64,000 bases of DNA. Source: Escallonia rubra. Lineage: Eukaryota; Streptophyta; Magnoliopsida; Escalloniales; Escalloniaceae. The stretch lies in NCBI GenBank assembly GCA_033065855.1, contig JAVXUO010001387.1:248001-312000 (forward strand). Direction: 5' to 3'. A program made the position numbers and the translations under genes. The notes beneath the pieces were generated by a model. The model searched no databases, was not told the DNA's origin, and saw only the letters and a list, made by a program, of their open reading frames with translations. Shown here piece by piece: positions 42,667-55,184 of the stretch (position 1 is its first letter; every line of letters begins with the position of its first letter).

Positions 42667-42876
42667 AAAAATTTGTTTGAACTCGTTCGCGGTTCGTTTA
42701 ACAAAACTCGTGTTTGGCTTGAGTTCGTTCGTTTATTTGTACGAAATGAACTCGAACTTAAAAACTCGTGTTCTTGCTCAAAACAATTACTTCGAACTAG
42801 AACTACACATTACTTGATCCAATTGTCTAATTGATTTTAGGATTTTTAACTTTAAACTAATTTATACTATAATTAA

Positions 42877-43308
42877 GGTAGCGTTTGAAAACTATTTCGT
42901 TTTCAGGTTTTTCTCTAGTTTTGTAAACTGGGGAAAAAAATGTGTTTGACACAGTATTCAATTTTTTTTCTTCAGTTTTGAAAATCAGTTTTTAAAACAT
43001 GGATGTTTTTTAAAACTCTCATTTTGGAGTTTTGGGTTTCCAGTTTTAATTTTTGTTTTGAGACCACCACCACCGCCCGCCGGCCACCTCGCCAGCCATG
43101 CCCCACCACCGCTACTACAACCACCACCAAAGAAAAAGCTCAAAATAAAAACTGGATAATCAAACACCCAAAAGAAAAAAAACTCAACATAAAAACTGAG
43201 TAATCAAAGACGCATTTGTTTTTGCAAAAGATAAAAACTAAACTGGTTTTTGTTTTTATTTTTTTTGAAACAAAAAAACCAAAATTATAAGTGATTTCAA
43301 AGAGACCC
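42877..43308. repeat. Possible MITE insert within the hAT-like element
   Basis: Begins GGTAGCGTTTGAAAACTATT and ends, inverted, with a partly similar GGTCTCTTTGAAATCACTT. The stretch interrupts the hAT-like sequence and contains A/T-rich and CCACC-rich parts unlike it. A TAA precedes it but the matching right flank is CAA. The boundaries are tentative. Confidence 0.35.
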
Positions 43309-43954
43309 AAGCTATATGAGTTTTGAACATGTTATAATTAAGTTATTATCCAGACGAGCTGTTCACAAACACATTCGTGAATACTTTGAAATGTTCATAT
43401 TCAGCTCGTTTAATAAACGAGCTTTAATATTTTGTTCATGTTCGGTTCGTCTATTATACAAACGAACATGAACGAGTTTTTTGTGGAACGAATCACGAGC
43501 AGTTCATGAACAACTCGGTTCATTTACAGTCCTAAGTGGAATTAACCTTAAACTTATCAAATATCATCCGTCCATCAAAGTTAAGAGATTAGGGTCTACA
43601 TGCTTCTTATACATTATAAAATAATTAGTATATTGGATGTTAAAATCAAATAGCCCCACAGTGTTATTTAACCAAATTACTTAATTAACGTTCAAGTCAA
43701 ATAAATACTCTTTAACATTAGTATTGATCTGTTAGGCCATCTAATTGGATTGAACCCATTGAATCCATCACAATATGCACTCCCTAAGTCCATAACACGT
43801 CAACTACAATGTACACTATCCCATCCCTCCTTTGCCCATGTCCCCGAACAACCAAGCGCCTGCCTATAGTAGGCTGGGCGATCGTTCAAAACAATACAAA
43901 GTTTTCTGAACACATTCGCTTTGAATAAATTTTTGGTTGTAACAAGATAGTTAT

Positions 43955-44110
43955 AGTCCGGTGAATAGTAATAATTAAAAATTATTGAATATAGTTATCG
44001 TCATTTCTGGTACTAGTTTTAGTTTCTAAACGTCACTAAATAAAAGTCATTAAAAATATTTTAACAACTATTAATTTTTACTGTATGAAATATGTTTCTA
44101 CAATTAGAAT
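43955..44110 (-). repeat. Foldback repeat, family copy c
   Basis: A diverged member with the words CGTCACTAAATAAAAGTCAT, TTTTAACAACTATTAATTTT and AATAGTAATAATTAAAAAT in the same arrangement as copy d. The match is partial. Confidence 0.45.
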
Positions 44111-44319
44111 ATCATCCAAAAGTTGTTTCATTTCCTATGGACGTTGAGACTAGAGCATCCCTCCTAAAGAAATGGTGCCATGTTTTGGACCTTTGGTAAT
44201 GGCAAGATTGATGCTCCCTCTAATTACGTGGCCTAACCCGTTATAAACATTATATTTAAAGTGGTAAGTTTCCTTTTATTTAACTATTTTACTCGAACAA
44301 ATTCTGACTCCTATTCAAA

Positions 44320-44495
44320 TCGTAAGAATCTTCTTCCAACCCCGTATATAGTAACAATTAATAATCGCTAAATATTTTAATAACTTTTCTTCTAACACTT
44401 TCTGCGACAATTATTAGCAGCACTTTTTTAACGCCATTAAATAAAAACCACTATAAACATTTAGAGACGATTGATTGTCACTATAAACATTCCAC
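44320..44495 (-). repeat. Foldback repeat, family copy d
   Basis: Inverted match to 32120-32299 over about 175 bp, with words AAGAATCTTCTTCCAACCCC, AATAATCGCTAAATATT, CAATTATTAGCAGCA and TTTAGAGACGATTGATTGTC. Its ends are imperfect inverted copies. Confidence 0.7.
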
Positions 44496-45004
44496 GCCCC
44501 TCTTGAATTTAGTTATTCATTCAGACCCGTCGAGGCACAATAAGACGATGGCAATACAGAACCAAGATGATAGGTGTAGAAAGTGTTTCCACAACCATAC
44601 AAGGTCCAGACATGCTTAATGAAACGAACAAGTTAAACTAAGGAAAAATAACATCAGACAAATCTCTCAAAAGTACTAGCATCTGACGTTACATCTATAC
44701 TAGTTACAAATATCTGTGAATATTTCCAGAAAGGAATGAGAATGGTGTCACAGGATTCCGGCATCGTAGAAACCTCCGGGTGAAAGAATATGGCTGAATC
44801 TAATAGGTTAAGATCTCTACACTAGCCTCGGTACCTTCATGTAAAACACATACTTCCGCATCCTTTTTTGCTCCAGAAGTCGTGAAGGCAATCTTTCCTG
44901 TAATTACAGTTACAATTATCCCCTACAACAATGTTAGCACTTATTTTAGGTAAACATGCCGCTCTTTATAGTTATCCCACTTCATTTGGAAAGCAGATCA
45001 TCGG

Positions 45005-48000
45005 TTATTCGTGATCATTCTGGCTCATTCCATGTAAAAGCTCAGAGCTTGGACCCTCCTCCAGAGGGAGATTCAAATCAGGCAGCACAAACTTGGTCTC
45101 CTGAACAGTGACTTCGTTCTGAAGTTCGGAACAACTGTTCGACTGAGACAGCTTTGGCGAGGCATCATGATCATTGGCTGCCACATTTGGTGCCAAGATC
45201 AAAGGGATGACGTTGGAAGTGGCTACCTTTTGCTGGGTCTGACCAGGAGTTGCTTCCTCGGATGGAACTGTTGTAACTACTTCGGCTGCCTGTTGTGTTT
45301 GCAACTCCAGCTGTTACGAGACAGAGACATTGTTAATTCTAGTGTATTGTTATGAGGTGTTTCACCTGTACTAATCAGATAGAAATTCCAGAAACAGTAA
45401 CTCAAATAGATATAATAACTTTTGTGGGAAGAAATGTTGTTATTCTCGCACTTGTAGAGTGTCTTAGATGCATCACTACTCTAAAGTTAAGAATTAAGCT
45501 ACCGATAGACATAACAAGCAACAAGCCTTGGTCGGGGAAGCAATATTTACCAATACCAAAAGCAGTGGGTTATCAAATGAGTTGAGTGTTGATTTATTGT
45601 ATGACTTGGTCAGGTTTCTTCATAAAGTCTGTTTAGGGGCCTTCGATGCATGTAACGGTTACCTAGTCTTTTTAAGGTTTGCTCAGTCGATGATCTACAC
45701 AAAAAAGTCTGCTGGCATGCAGACTCCTGATATTAAGTGTACATGTCAACTCGTACTTTATCAACGGAATCAATTTGATTAAGTGTTTTTACAAAACCAG
45801 ACACATATCAAGGCTATGTTGCACTGCAATGGTCACAGTGCTAGACAGCTTCAACTTAGCAAGTGTAGTTTGTAGACACGTGGTTGAAACACGGTCATTT
45901 TCTTCTCATCGGAAGACTACAATTTTTAGGAAACACAATTCAATCAATCTCACTGTAAGTAAGCTTCAATGCGAAAACATCTCATCAATTACATTGAAAC
46001 TAAGAAAACAAAATTGATGAACCAGAATACATTGTCGTTGTGCTATGAAGTAGAATTGACGACAGACACGTGGCTAACTGACGCACTCACTTAAAAGATC
46101 TCATATAAAGTTTTTTTTTGTGTTGTAACTAATACCTATGATGCCAATTATAGGAGTTTATATTGTATTTTCACCGTTACCATACGAGTAGTCAATATCT
46201 GCATTATACATGGTACACGAGTGGATATACAATATGTCAAGCGAATGGAGAAATAAAATGTCAGAGTAGAGTTTAAAATGATTTCACCTTTATTCTCTTC
46301 AAGCTTTCATTTGTGGCTCTTTGTTTCTCCAAAGTGATGCGTAAGGTCACCAATTCCTGCTTGGCAAGGACTTTCAGAATCAGTATTCAGGTCCCAAATA
46401 AGTGGAATCAAGATGACAGATTAACAAACAATAATAGAAAAAGAAAATAAAAAGCATACCCTCTTCAAATGCCTTCGTTCCTTTAGAAGCAAGACCTCAT
46501 CCTCTTTAAGTTCATTTAATGTCTACAAACAAATACACAACACTAATAAGAGCCATGACACATGATTTGGCTAGAAGTATAGCTGGTAAACTCAGACGTT
46601 TACATCATCATTTTCATCTTACTTTAATTTGTTTTTATCTTTTCCTTTTCTCTAACATAGACAAAGGCCTAGTGTAAAAGATGACCTTGCCCCTAATGGG
46701 TAATGGCTGCAACCAGGTGGAAGATAATATGTTCGACAAACTGGAAACAACTCTGCTGCAAACTCCTACTTTCCTTTCAATTCTTCTAAAAATATAAGCT
46801 TCTTTATATTGTTCATTGGAAAACCAAGTTGTATTCGAGAAGCATAAAGAGTAGGCTGCAGGCCACTAAAGATGTTAATACAGCTGGAAACCTCTAATGA
46901 AGATGCAGCAGATAGTGCAAAACTCGGAATCACCAATTGATGTCCCCATCCAAAATGAGGAAATTTATGAAGATTAATGTCTCGTTGAAGTCCAAGCAAG
47001 GACTAGAATTTGCATCGAAATTGATACACAGAAAGTAATTACTGAGGAAAAACCAGCATGTTGGATGCATGTCATGATCATATGGCTCACCTTCTTTTTC
47101 CTTGACCTCTTGGTTGGGGTTGTTTCGCATGTTCCAGCAACCTGAAAATGATGGGCTCTTTTAGTAAAGTGTATATAAGCAATTTATTAAAAATGTAATG
47201 CCCACAGTCAACTCTTTTTTATGCACTTGGTCTGTTGGCAACTGGTCAAATATTATAAATAACTCAAAGTGGCAAAAGAAATCTTTGTTTGTTGGGATTA
47301 GATTCTGCATTTCCTATGAGTAACAGAGTAAGTAACTCAAAAGTAGTGAAAGAAATATCTGTTCGTTGGGATTAGATTCTGCGTTTCCTATGAGTAAATA
47401 CAGAACCTAATGCCATCATTAGCCTTGTAATTGCATTGGATCACTCTGCTAACTCTGTAAATCCCTGTCCACGAGGCTTATCATGCATACAGCATACCTC
47501 ATGGAAAACACTCGTGAGCATGACACAATCATTTATTTCACGTTCCTTAGCAAGCCAGTTCTTCCAAAATTTAGCGAATTAATTTCGTCCAGTAGAAGGA
47601 GAACATTCAGAGAGTACAGTCCTATATATCTCCTCCATATAAGACAATCAGTAAAGAAAAACGCCCTTCCGGTTTCACGTTACCGTCTGTGCACCATCTT
47701 AGATGCCTATAAGGGTGCAGGACCAAGAACTTAGAAAATCTAGACCAGGAGGGAACCGGTTCTAGAAGCCATAACTTGGTCAGTGGCCATAGATCTTCCA
47801 GAGACTTAAATATTCTTCTTCTTCTTCTTTTCTCCATAGACCACAGAAAGGGTAACACGGCTTACATGTGACCATGACCCAACTTTACACGTTTATGGAC
47901 TTCTCCAAAGAAATACTTGTTGAAACACCCACGTAAGCACACACAAATTACACCATACATGGGCCAACATTCACGTACTAAACCAAAATTTTTAAACCCC

Positions 48001-50176
48001 AAACAATATGTGTGTGTGTGTGTGTACGCGCATTATTTTAGAAATTGTTAATTGCCAAAGGGAAACAAAAGGCCACAAAGCTATCTTCTTTGCTTTCTTC
48101 AAAGAACCCATTGGGAGCGGATACGTGGAAAACCACGCACTTATCATGAGCCCGTGGCTCCCAAGTTTAAATGAAGATGAGGGTATTGCTTAGCCCCACT
48201 TGAACAAAAATAAAGAATACAAATTGAAAGGCATGTCAATCCGTAGAAGGTGTACTCCCCAATGTTAGTTGGCAACGTTGATTTGGTAATCCATTGTCAG
48301 CTTGCAACATTAGGCCCATATGACCAAATTGGTCCCCCCACCATCCCTCCTCCAAAGAGGAAAAATCAATGAAAACCCACGGAATTAGAGGGCCCCAGTC
48401 ACAAGCTAATGCAGTCCCAGTTAAGTTAACCTCCACCCCCAACCCTCCGCCCCAAATGTATGAATATTACCCCCTAGCATGGACCCCCAAGGGATTAAAA
48501 AGCTAAACAAGCTGTCAGTCATAGGAGAATAACATCCCAAATCAAGGCCCTTAAATGAAAACCCATAAAGTAAACCCCCACTTTTGTCTTAGTATTTTTA
48601 ACGGACAGACAGTCGAGCTTGTCGTCTAAGCAAAAGTAAAAACGAGTCTCGTTTTATTTTGTTCGAGCGACGAGCCTCGGGTTGACCCAAAAAGAAGGTC
48701 ACTTTTGACTTTGTCAGGCTTTGGAGGACAAAATAGACAAAGAATGGTTGGGATTAAGCTGTCATGCAACTCCAGAAATGTTTACTTGTCTCACTAACTA
48801 AAGATATATATTTTCTACAACCTCGAAAGAACTGGGGAGTCCAAGTATAACGACAGGGAGAAAATGCCACGTTTCGAGGGTACACGCAACACCAAACGAC
48901 CTCGAGCACACCAGATCCTTGCCCTCCTTTGCACGAATATAAAGTGCACAACCACTAACAACACCACACCAAACTAAACGCAGACCTACAATTTTGCCAC
49001 GAAAACACGCCACCGAATAAAACGGCACCCTGCTGTTGAAATATTCTCTCTGACTAAAATGCCCCTGCAGCCACTCTACCATTGGTGGGGCAAGAGGGGT
49101 TTGACTCTCCCGGAATAAAACCTCTTTTTGTCATTTTTGCATTTCTTTTTGGATCAAATGGAGTGCCATACCGACTCCAGACAAGAACTTGGGGACAGTT
49201 TATGCGTCGGCTCATGAATTCCCCCCCCAACCCCAAAGGAGGGCGTAATGACGAGATTGCCCTTTTGGAGGAGGGTGTTTTGGTCTTTTCAGAGCTAAAA
49301 AAGGCATGCCACGAAGACCCATAATAATGGGTATTGGCCGGTGAGCGGAAAAGTGTTTGAGAGAAAAAAACGTGACAAGTCATTCAATCTCACGACCAAA
49401 TGCGTTGAAGGGAAGTCACCAGTTTTCTTTTTACGGAAAAAAGAATAAATAAATATACAAAAATAAATATGAAGGCCATCTTTTTCTAAAAATAGGTCAA
49501 AGCCATCGGAGACAGGTCGGAATCGGATCGGAGAACCACCATGCAGAGGAGGGCATTGTGGTAAATTGGAGTTTCGGGGTGGCAGGTGGGGAAAAATAAG
49601 TCTCATATCTGACTTCTCCTGAACGCGTCGCAGTAAATATGGTGGTACGCGAGGGGTATTTTGGTCAGAAAAACAACGCATCGAATGACACGAGAGTTTA
49701 ATGAAACCACTCGTCGGCGGAGCCACCTTCGTACCTGACTAAACGAGCTGACAGAGGGTATGAACGGCGGCCGGAAAAGTGACACGACAACCTGGGAGAG
49801 AGACGGGGACCTGGGAGAGAGAGACGGGGATGAGCACACAAACCTTAGATCTCGACAAGTCCGAGGCCCTGGGACGCGGCTGGCTCGACTCCTCGTAACC
49901 GTCGACAGTGCCAACACCGCCGCCGCCGCCGCAGCTCCCTCCTCCGGAAGTGCCCCCGCTCCACGACAGCGGCGTGGTGGGGCTGGCCCTGGCAGTGAGC
50001 TTCTTCCCCTGGAACGTCACGTGCTTCGACCGGCGCTGGCGCACGCTCCACTCGAGCGGCACCGCAGGGGTCCCAGAGTGCTTCTTCGGCGGCGGGGCCC
50101 GGTGGAGATGCACGAGCAGCTCCACCACCATGGAGTCGTCGGCCATGGCGGCTTTCACCCACTCCTCGTCGGCCAT
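45005..50176 (-). CDS. Plant coiled-coil protein with C-terminal EAR motif
   Basis: Five exons join in frame: 49844-50176, 47091-47141, 46460-46522, 46288-46356, 45005-45310 (822 bases, 273 residues). The ATG at 50176 (MADEEWVKAAMADDSMV) is the first in frame; an upstream extension has only a GTG. Residues 1-111 contain PLEWSVRQRRSK, RASPTTPLSW and a Gly-rich run. A basic cluster TKRSRKKK (likely nuclear signal) is followed by a coiled coil (TLNELKEDEVLLLKERRHLK, ELVTLRITLEKQRATNESLK). The basic-then-leucine layout resembles a bZIP, but heptad leucines are irregular. The tail has FVLPDLNLPLEE, a DLNxxP-type EAR motif that recruits TOPLESS co-repressors. I do not recognise a named family; a nuclear co-repressor role is inference. 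Intron 1 is long (2.7 kb), and a (GA)n tract lies about 100 bp upstream of the ATG. Confidence 0.8.
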
Positions 50177-50276
50177 GCCCTCCACCCCTTTTGAGCTTTA
50201 GCGACACCAACCCAGATGGGAAAACTGAAAAGTGGTGGAAAGAAAGAAAGAGAAGAAAGAGAGAAAGGAAAAGTGT

Positions 50277-50299
50277 AGAGAGAGAGAGAGAGAGAGAGA
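50277..50299. repeat. (GA)n microsatellite
   Basis: About 11 AG units, read as CT on the strand of the minus gene and lying about 100 bases before its ATG. Such CT tracts are common in plant 5' untranslated leaders. Confidence 0.8.
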
Positions 50300-51334
50300 A
50301 GGGAGGATGGTGGTGGCAAATAAAATCTGAATGGGAAGTTATGAATGCATACAAAAAAAATTAAATAAAGAATGATAATTATGAGGGGCTTAGGCTATAT
50401 ATGTGGTGAAGATGCCCATTTGTGTGTTCTTTGTATTGGACTATGGTTGGATTGGATGGACTCGCTGTTTGGTGGGCGCCACCTTGTGGGGACGTGGCAC
50501 TGACCGGCTGCCTCGTTTTCCTTAGTACCAAATTTCCTCCGGCTACTTCTACTTTAAGGATTTGGCAAACACGCAGTGGACATGGCGAGTTGGACTGCGG
50601 AGAATATGTGTTTGCTTCAACTGTGTGTGGGTGGTCTGTGTACATGGATTCCATTTTCTGACTCTGTTGAAGTTTGAAGAGGAAACAGGATTAGAACTGG
50701 ACCACCCCAAATATCAATAATGTGTACTTGATGATTTGTAAAATTACTGGCCGGAGTATTCTTGTTTCACTTGCTATCTGGAGACTAGATTTTCAAAAAA
50801 TAGAACAATGTTGTGGAAAAATGGCTATAGTTCAAGCAAATTCGCTCGATCCCCTCCGCCAAATTTTTGGGTGAATTTCGTTGGATGCGTCAAATATGTG
50901 ATGTCTTGACCATTTCGCGGATTGAACTAGCTTGAAGAAGTGCAGCGCAACGCGTTTTGATTACTCTCTTATCTTGTTTTGCTCGTACTAAATTATGGAA
51001 AAGACAAAAGTCAAGGGCTTGACTGATGTTATTTGTAAAAACGGAACATAATTGAGTTGCTATAAAAAGCTTAAAACGGGTTGACCGCTGGTCAAGAGTA
51101 ATCCAATGATGGGCTACTCTTTTTTTTTTGTTTTGTTATTACGCAATGTTTTCGAGGGATTTCTTCGTGTGATTGCTTATACAGTGGTTCTTATTGACAT
51201 GCGGCCATTTTGTTTTCTTCTTTTTTGCTACTCGCGGAATGAGTTAAAGATGGCCCCTATATGAGTAACTTATGCAAAATAAAGTTTGCCAAAGTCGTAA
51301 AATTACCTCTTTTAAATGCGTTTAAAAGCCTTTT
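50300..51334. other. Intergenic spacer
   Basis: Promoter side of the minus-strand gene. No other gene is supported; it ends where homology with the second duplication copy begins. Confidence 0.4.
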
Positions 51335-51848
51335 AAGGCTCACACATCCATGCTACGTTACAAAAAAGAAAAAGAATGGACTTGTTGCCTAATCTTCAAG
51401 TGGCATAAGGTAAACCTTTGTGCTGTGCTGACAAGCTCACCAAATCAACTAGGAACCTCTCAGGTGGTCACTTGCCACCAAACCTACCAGAGCCGATCTA
51501 TGTGGAACGCCCCTGTCGAGTTAATTATGCGTTGTCTCTTCAGTACCAAAAAGAAAATATGTGCAAGAAACTCGTGGCAATCCCCGTAAGTAGTTTTGTG
51601 AAACTTTAATACGGGGGGAGTACTTTAGTGTGCTTGTGCTTCGTAATATGTATATATGTACTAATTAAGTTTTAGGTAAGGCGTTATGTTTAAAAAGTTT
51701 CAAAAACACTTTAATGACAGACAGTTCACGAGTTTTTAACCACCGATTGCTTTTGAGCTTATTAAACATATTGTTATACATTAACTAGACTAAATCACTT
51801 GAAAAAATGGATGCAGTCCCGGAGAATTCCCCGGCTTCTCTAACTTTT

Positions 51849-52702
51849 GGGCAAATTACAAAATGGTTATTTGAGTATGGGATCATGTTCTCAATGTTCT
51901 TTTCAAGTACAAAATGTTTATCGCTGATCCTTTAAAATCACTTTTGTGATTTGAAAGGTTGTATTGATCAATAACTTTGCATCTAATGACCCCGTGGACG
52001 TGACATGGCAGCTGACATAGCGTTGTGACATGGCAAAAAATGGGATAGATACATTCTAACAACAAAAAATTGTCATATGAACATTAATGGCAAAACATTG
52101 TCGCTGAACAACACGTCTTCTAGATGTATTTTAATGACAAAAGATTATCATTATACATGTTAGCAACTGCGACAAAAATATTTGTAGTGACATTTTACTA
52201 TCGCTAAAAAACTGTTACAACATGACTGTTGTACAATAAAGAATCCTTATCCCAAAATATTTTCCATAACAAACCGAGCTTTTTTTACATGGATACCACA
52301 CAAGCTCATATTTAATCACATTTTCCAATCAAACAACGCGTAGCGAACTATAACCACTTGCATCCACATAATTACTCTCTTTTTCTCTCTCTCTCTCTCA
52401 CACTCACCCAAAACAGAAGGGTGGAAGCAGCAGTGATGTCCGGTGGTAGGAGTCAAACGATAGATTTGGAGCACCCATTTGGGGAGAAGGTGCTATGTCA
52501 GCTGCCAAACGGCCATTAGTCGTAAAGTTACCAAAATGTTTCTTTGTCAAAGGACTATAATTTTGAAAATCTCGTTTGATGGTCAAAAGGACCTTTTCAA
52601 TCAAGACATTGATTTTAAATGATAAATGGGAATTTTTTTTGTACTCGAAGAATTATTTAGAGCATAACCCCGTACTTTAAGGATCATTTTAGTAATTTAC
52701 CC
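51849..52702. mobile_element. Mutator-like non-autonomous element in copy A
   Basis: The termini GGGCAAATTAC and, inverted, GGGTAAATTAC continue into about 65 bp of imperfect inverted repeat (GAGTATGGGATCATG against AAGTACGGGGTTATG; TTCAAGTACAAAA against TTCGAGTACAAAA). The flanks are CTAACTTTT (51840-51848) and ATAACCTTT (52703-52711), a 7-of-9 match to a 9-bp duplication. The matching position in copy B (about 58730-58755) has no insert. 854 bp, no transposase; it includes CT repeats at 52378-52400. Confidence 0.7.
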
Positions 52703-53119
52703 ATAACCTTTTTTCAAAACAAAAATTGTTTTACCTTAATCAATGCTTTGATCAATATCTCATTTAGCACGTGAAGAAACGGAACCCAAACCAGTTTTCA
52801 GATATCGTTTATGTCACGTATCGTTGAAAGACGAGTATTTAGCTAGTAATGCTATTTTTTAAAACAAATAAAGAATCGGGTAAGCATCTAAGCGTTTGGA
52901 ATTATACCTATCACGTTAAAGAAATGATAAATTCGTTCCAAACTAACCGGTTACTGAAGTAACTAGTTCTATTTCACCTTCCTTTTTAAGCCCCCATGAA
53001 ATGCACGTAATATTTGCTTCTAAAAAGCACGATCAACTGGTGCTACTTGAATCTTAATCCTCATGGTATTCTATATATTAGATAATTTTTTGTTGTTATA
53101 CTTAGCTATAGAAAGATCG

Positions 53120-53240
53120 TTGCAGTCTCTCGTATAGTAACAAGTAAATACTCATTGAATATAGTTAATGACATTTTTAAAAACATTGTCGGTAATAATT
53201 TTTAGTAACACTTTTTTGTGGTATTAAATAAAAATATTAA
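53120..53240 (-). repeat. Foldback repeat, family copy e
   Basis: Has TATAGTAACAAGTAAATAC, ATTGTCGGTAATAATTTTTA and GGTATTAAATAAAAATATT in the order of copies c and d. Copy B of the tandem duplication lacks this piece at the matching place (about 59110-59150). Confidence 0.45.
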
Positions 53241-55184
53241 ATTATTATTAGACATGAGACTAAACTATTTTTTTACTAGCCAGATACTTTGTCAATCCGA
53301 AACTTTGTCAATCCATCCATCCCATCTTCTCTATTTGTGAGCATATATTTTACTATTATTTGTTGGACCTCCTGCCCATCTCACGCACGTGCGTATGATT
53401 AGCTCCATACGCACGCGCCGGAGACACGCGACGTGGCATGGTTTGAGATAAGCTTTCGGCCAACATCTTGTAATCCTGGTGCACCCTCTAGTGTAAACAT
53501 TTGAAACAATGCAGGCAATGGCTCACAAAACTTTTGTCGAGTGTCACGCAGAATTCTATTTGTTGACGTGGATTGATAGGCACTCAAATTTCATTATTAT
53601 TATTATTATTATATTTAACTAAATAACTAAAATCGCATATGAGGATGCGATAGCACAACTGTTAATGTGGAGCGCAGTTAGCATTTCCCTTGTTGAAAGT
53701 AGAATAAAAACATTGTTTTGGTGATTATTTACGCACCCTTTAAAAGTAAATGATATTTTATGTACATACATTCTTATCGGGACATCGCGTCAATTATGGG
53801 GTAAACTGTCATCTGAGTCCCTTTGTTTAGGAATTGAAGGTTAGTATGAAGATTTTACTCAAAAGTGTAATACCTCGTTGGTCACACTCAAGTGATGGCC
53901 TTTCAAATAGGTTCTTGTAAAGTATCATTCGTTTGTATTTTAAGTTTAACGATTTCTCAAACTCGTTAGAATAAATTTACTTTTTGTAAATCAATCAGTG
54001 TAGCTTTCATTTTCGAGGAGCTCTGCCAGAAAAAATAAAAAAAGAAAGAAGAAAGATGCTTTGGTTAGGATTTCACAAAAATGTCTAGATACTCGAAAAA
54101 AGGTACGAAGGTTTCATATGATGCAACTTCTTTACATTCTCTTTATGCTTCAACAACGTCAAAGATAGCCTCAGTGAGTAACCATCGCCACAAAAAATCG
54201 AGCCTCGCTGACCAAATCCTGTCTCTTCCGATCTAATTATCGAAAAGGCAGCCCCCAAAGTTGCCTCTCTCAAAGAGTTTTATAAACACCGCTATGAACC
54301 CGCAAAAATTGTCTATTCCAAATTCATGTAATATCATAATCCCCAAAGTCCGCGGCAGCAATGGATAGAGAGATTAACGAAGATCAATTGCTTCTCTAGG
54401 GTGAAAAGCAGCATGAAACCAATAGCAATGGTAGAGTAGATGCGATTCAAAAAGGCCGTAACTTGTCCAAGATTAATTTAGTCACGGACGCACTTAAGAG
54501 TTGGGATGAAGCAATAGGTACTCCCAAAACTTTATTATTAAGTAAAGACGTTAACTCGAAATCTAATAAACGGTGGAATCAAGAAATCATACCAAGAACG
54601 GTTTTAGGCTGACGACTTTCAACTAATGTTATCTTACAAGCAAAACTAAGAGTAAAAGTCAAAATGTGGTTGTCACCGAAGTGCAATTTGAAAGACTTAA
54701 AAAAGAAAAAAAAACACCACAAGCTTGCATGTTTCTTAAGCCTTTAGGCCCAGATTCATTCTATTATAACATGCACAGGCAATTAAGTCATTTTCTTATT
54801 TGTTTAATAGGGTTAAGGTTTAACCCCCTTGTTTTTTTTTTTATGATGCTATTTTTCTTTTTAACTGGCGAGGATCAATGCCACACACCCACGACATTCT
54901 TGGGCGATCTTAAAGGAGGAAAAGGCAACGATATAAAGAAAAAAAGGAATACGATGAAGATATTTGTTATTTCAATAGGATCATTGTTTCCAAAAAAAGA
55001 AAAAAAGCGAAGAGACAAGGGATGAGAATGAGAATATGGGAAGTCCGAGATATGGTGGACGAAAATGATGGTGTGGTGGCTAATCGGTAACCACTATGAC
55101 CGAAGACTGATGACCATTAATGCGGGGACTCTATAAATAAAACTTGCTAAAATTCTGTTCAAGTTATTGACCATCTATATTTAG

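Larger units (their letters stand above)
37363..43535. mobile_element. hAT-like non-autonomous element, split by later insertions
   Basis: The left end TTAGGAATGTATACGAACC and the inverted right end TTAGGACTGTAAATGAACC match at 21 of their first 24 bases. They are flanked by an imperfect 8-bp duplication, GTGAAAAT (37355-37362) and GTGGAATT (43536-43543). Interior pieces share words such as CTCGTTTATTT, CGAACATGAAC and GTTCGTTT. Taking out the Ty1/copia element (37558-42666) and the 42877-43308 insert leaves about 630 bp, close to the hAT-like element at 55185-55836. The first 98 bp of the left end occur twice in tandem (37363 and 37461). Confidence 0.7.
43544..45004. other. Repeat-bearing spacer
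   Basis: No gene is supported. It holds foldback copies c and d and then the likely 3' untranslated region of the minus-strand gene that ends at 45005. Confidence 0.45.

Noticed and set aside
49760-50194. 144-codon forward frame
   Set aside because: It is antisense to exon 1 of the coiled-coil/EAR gene, which has splice and family support on the minus strand.
54666-55025. 119-codon forward frame in copy A
   Set aside because: The matching region of copy B does not keep the frame, so it is unlikely to be coding.
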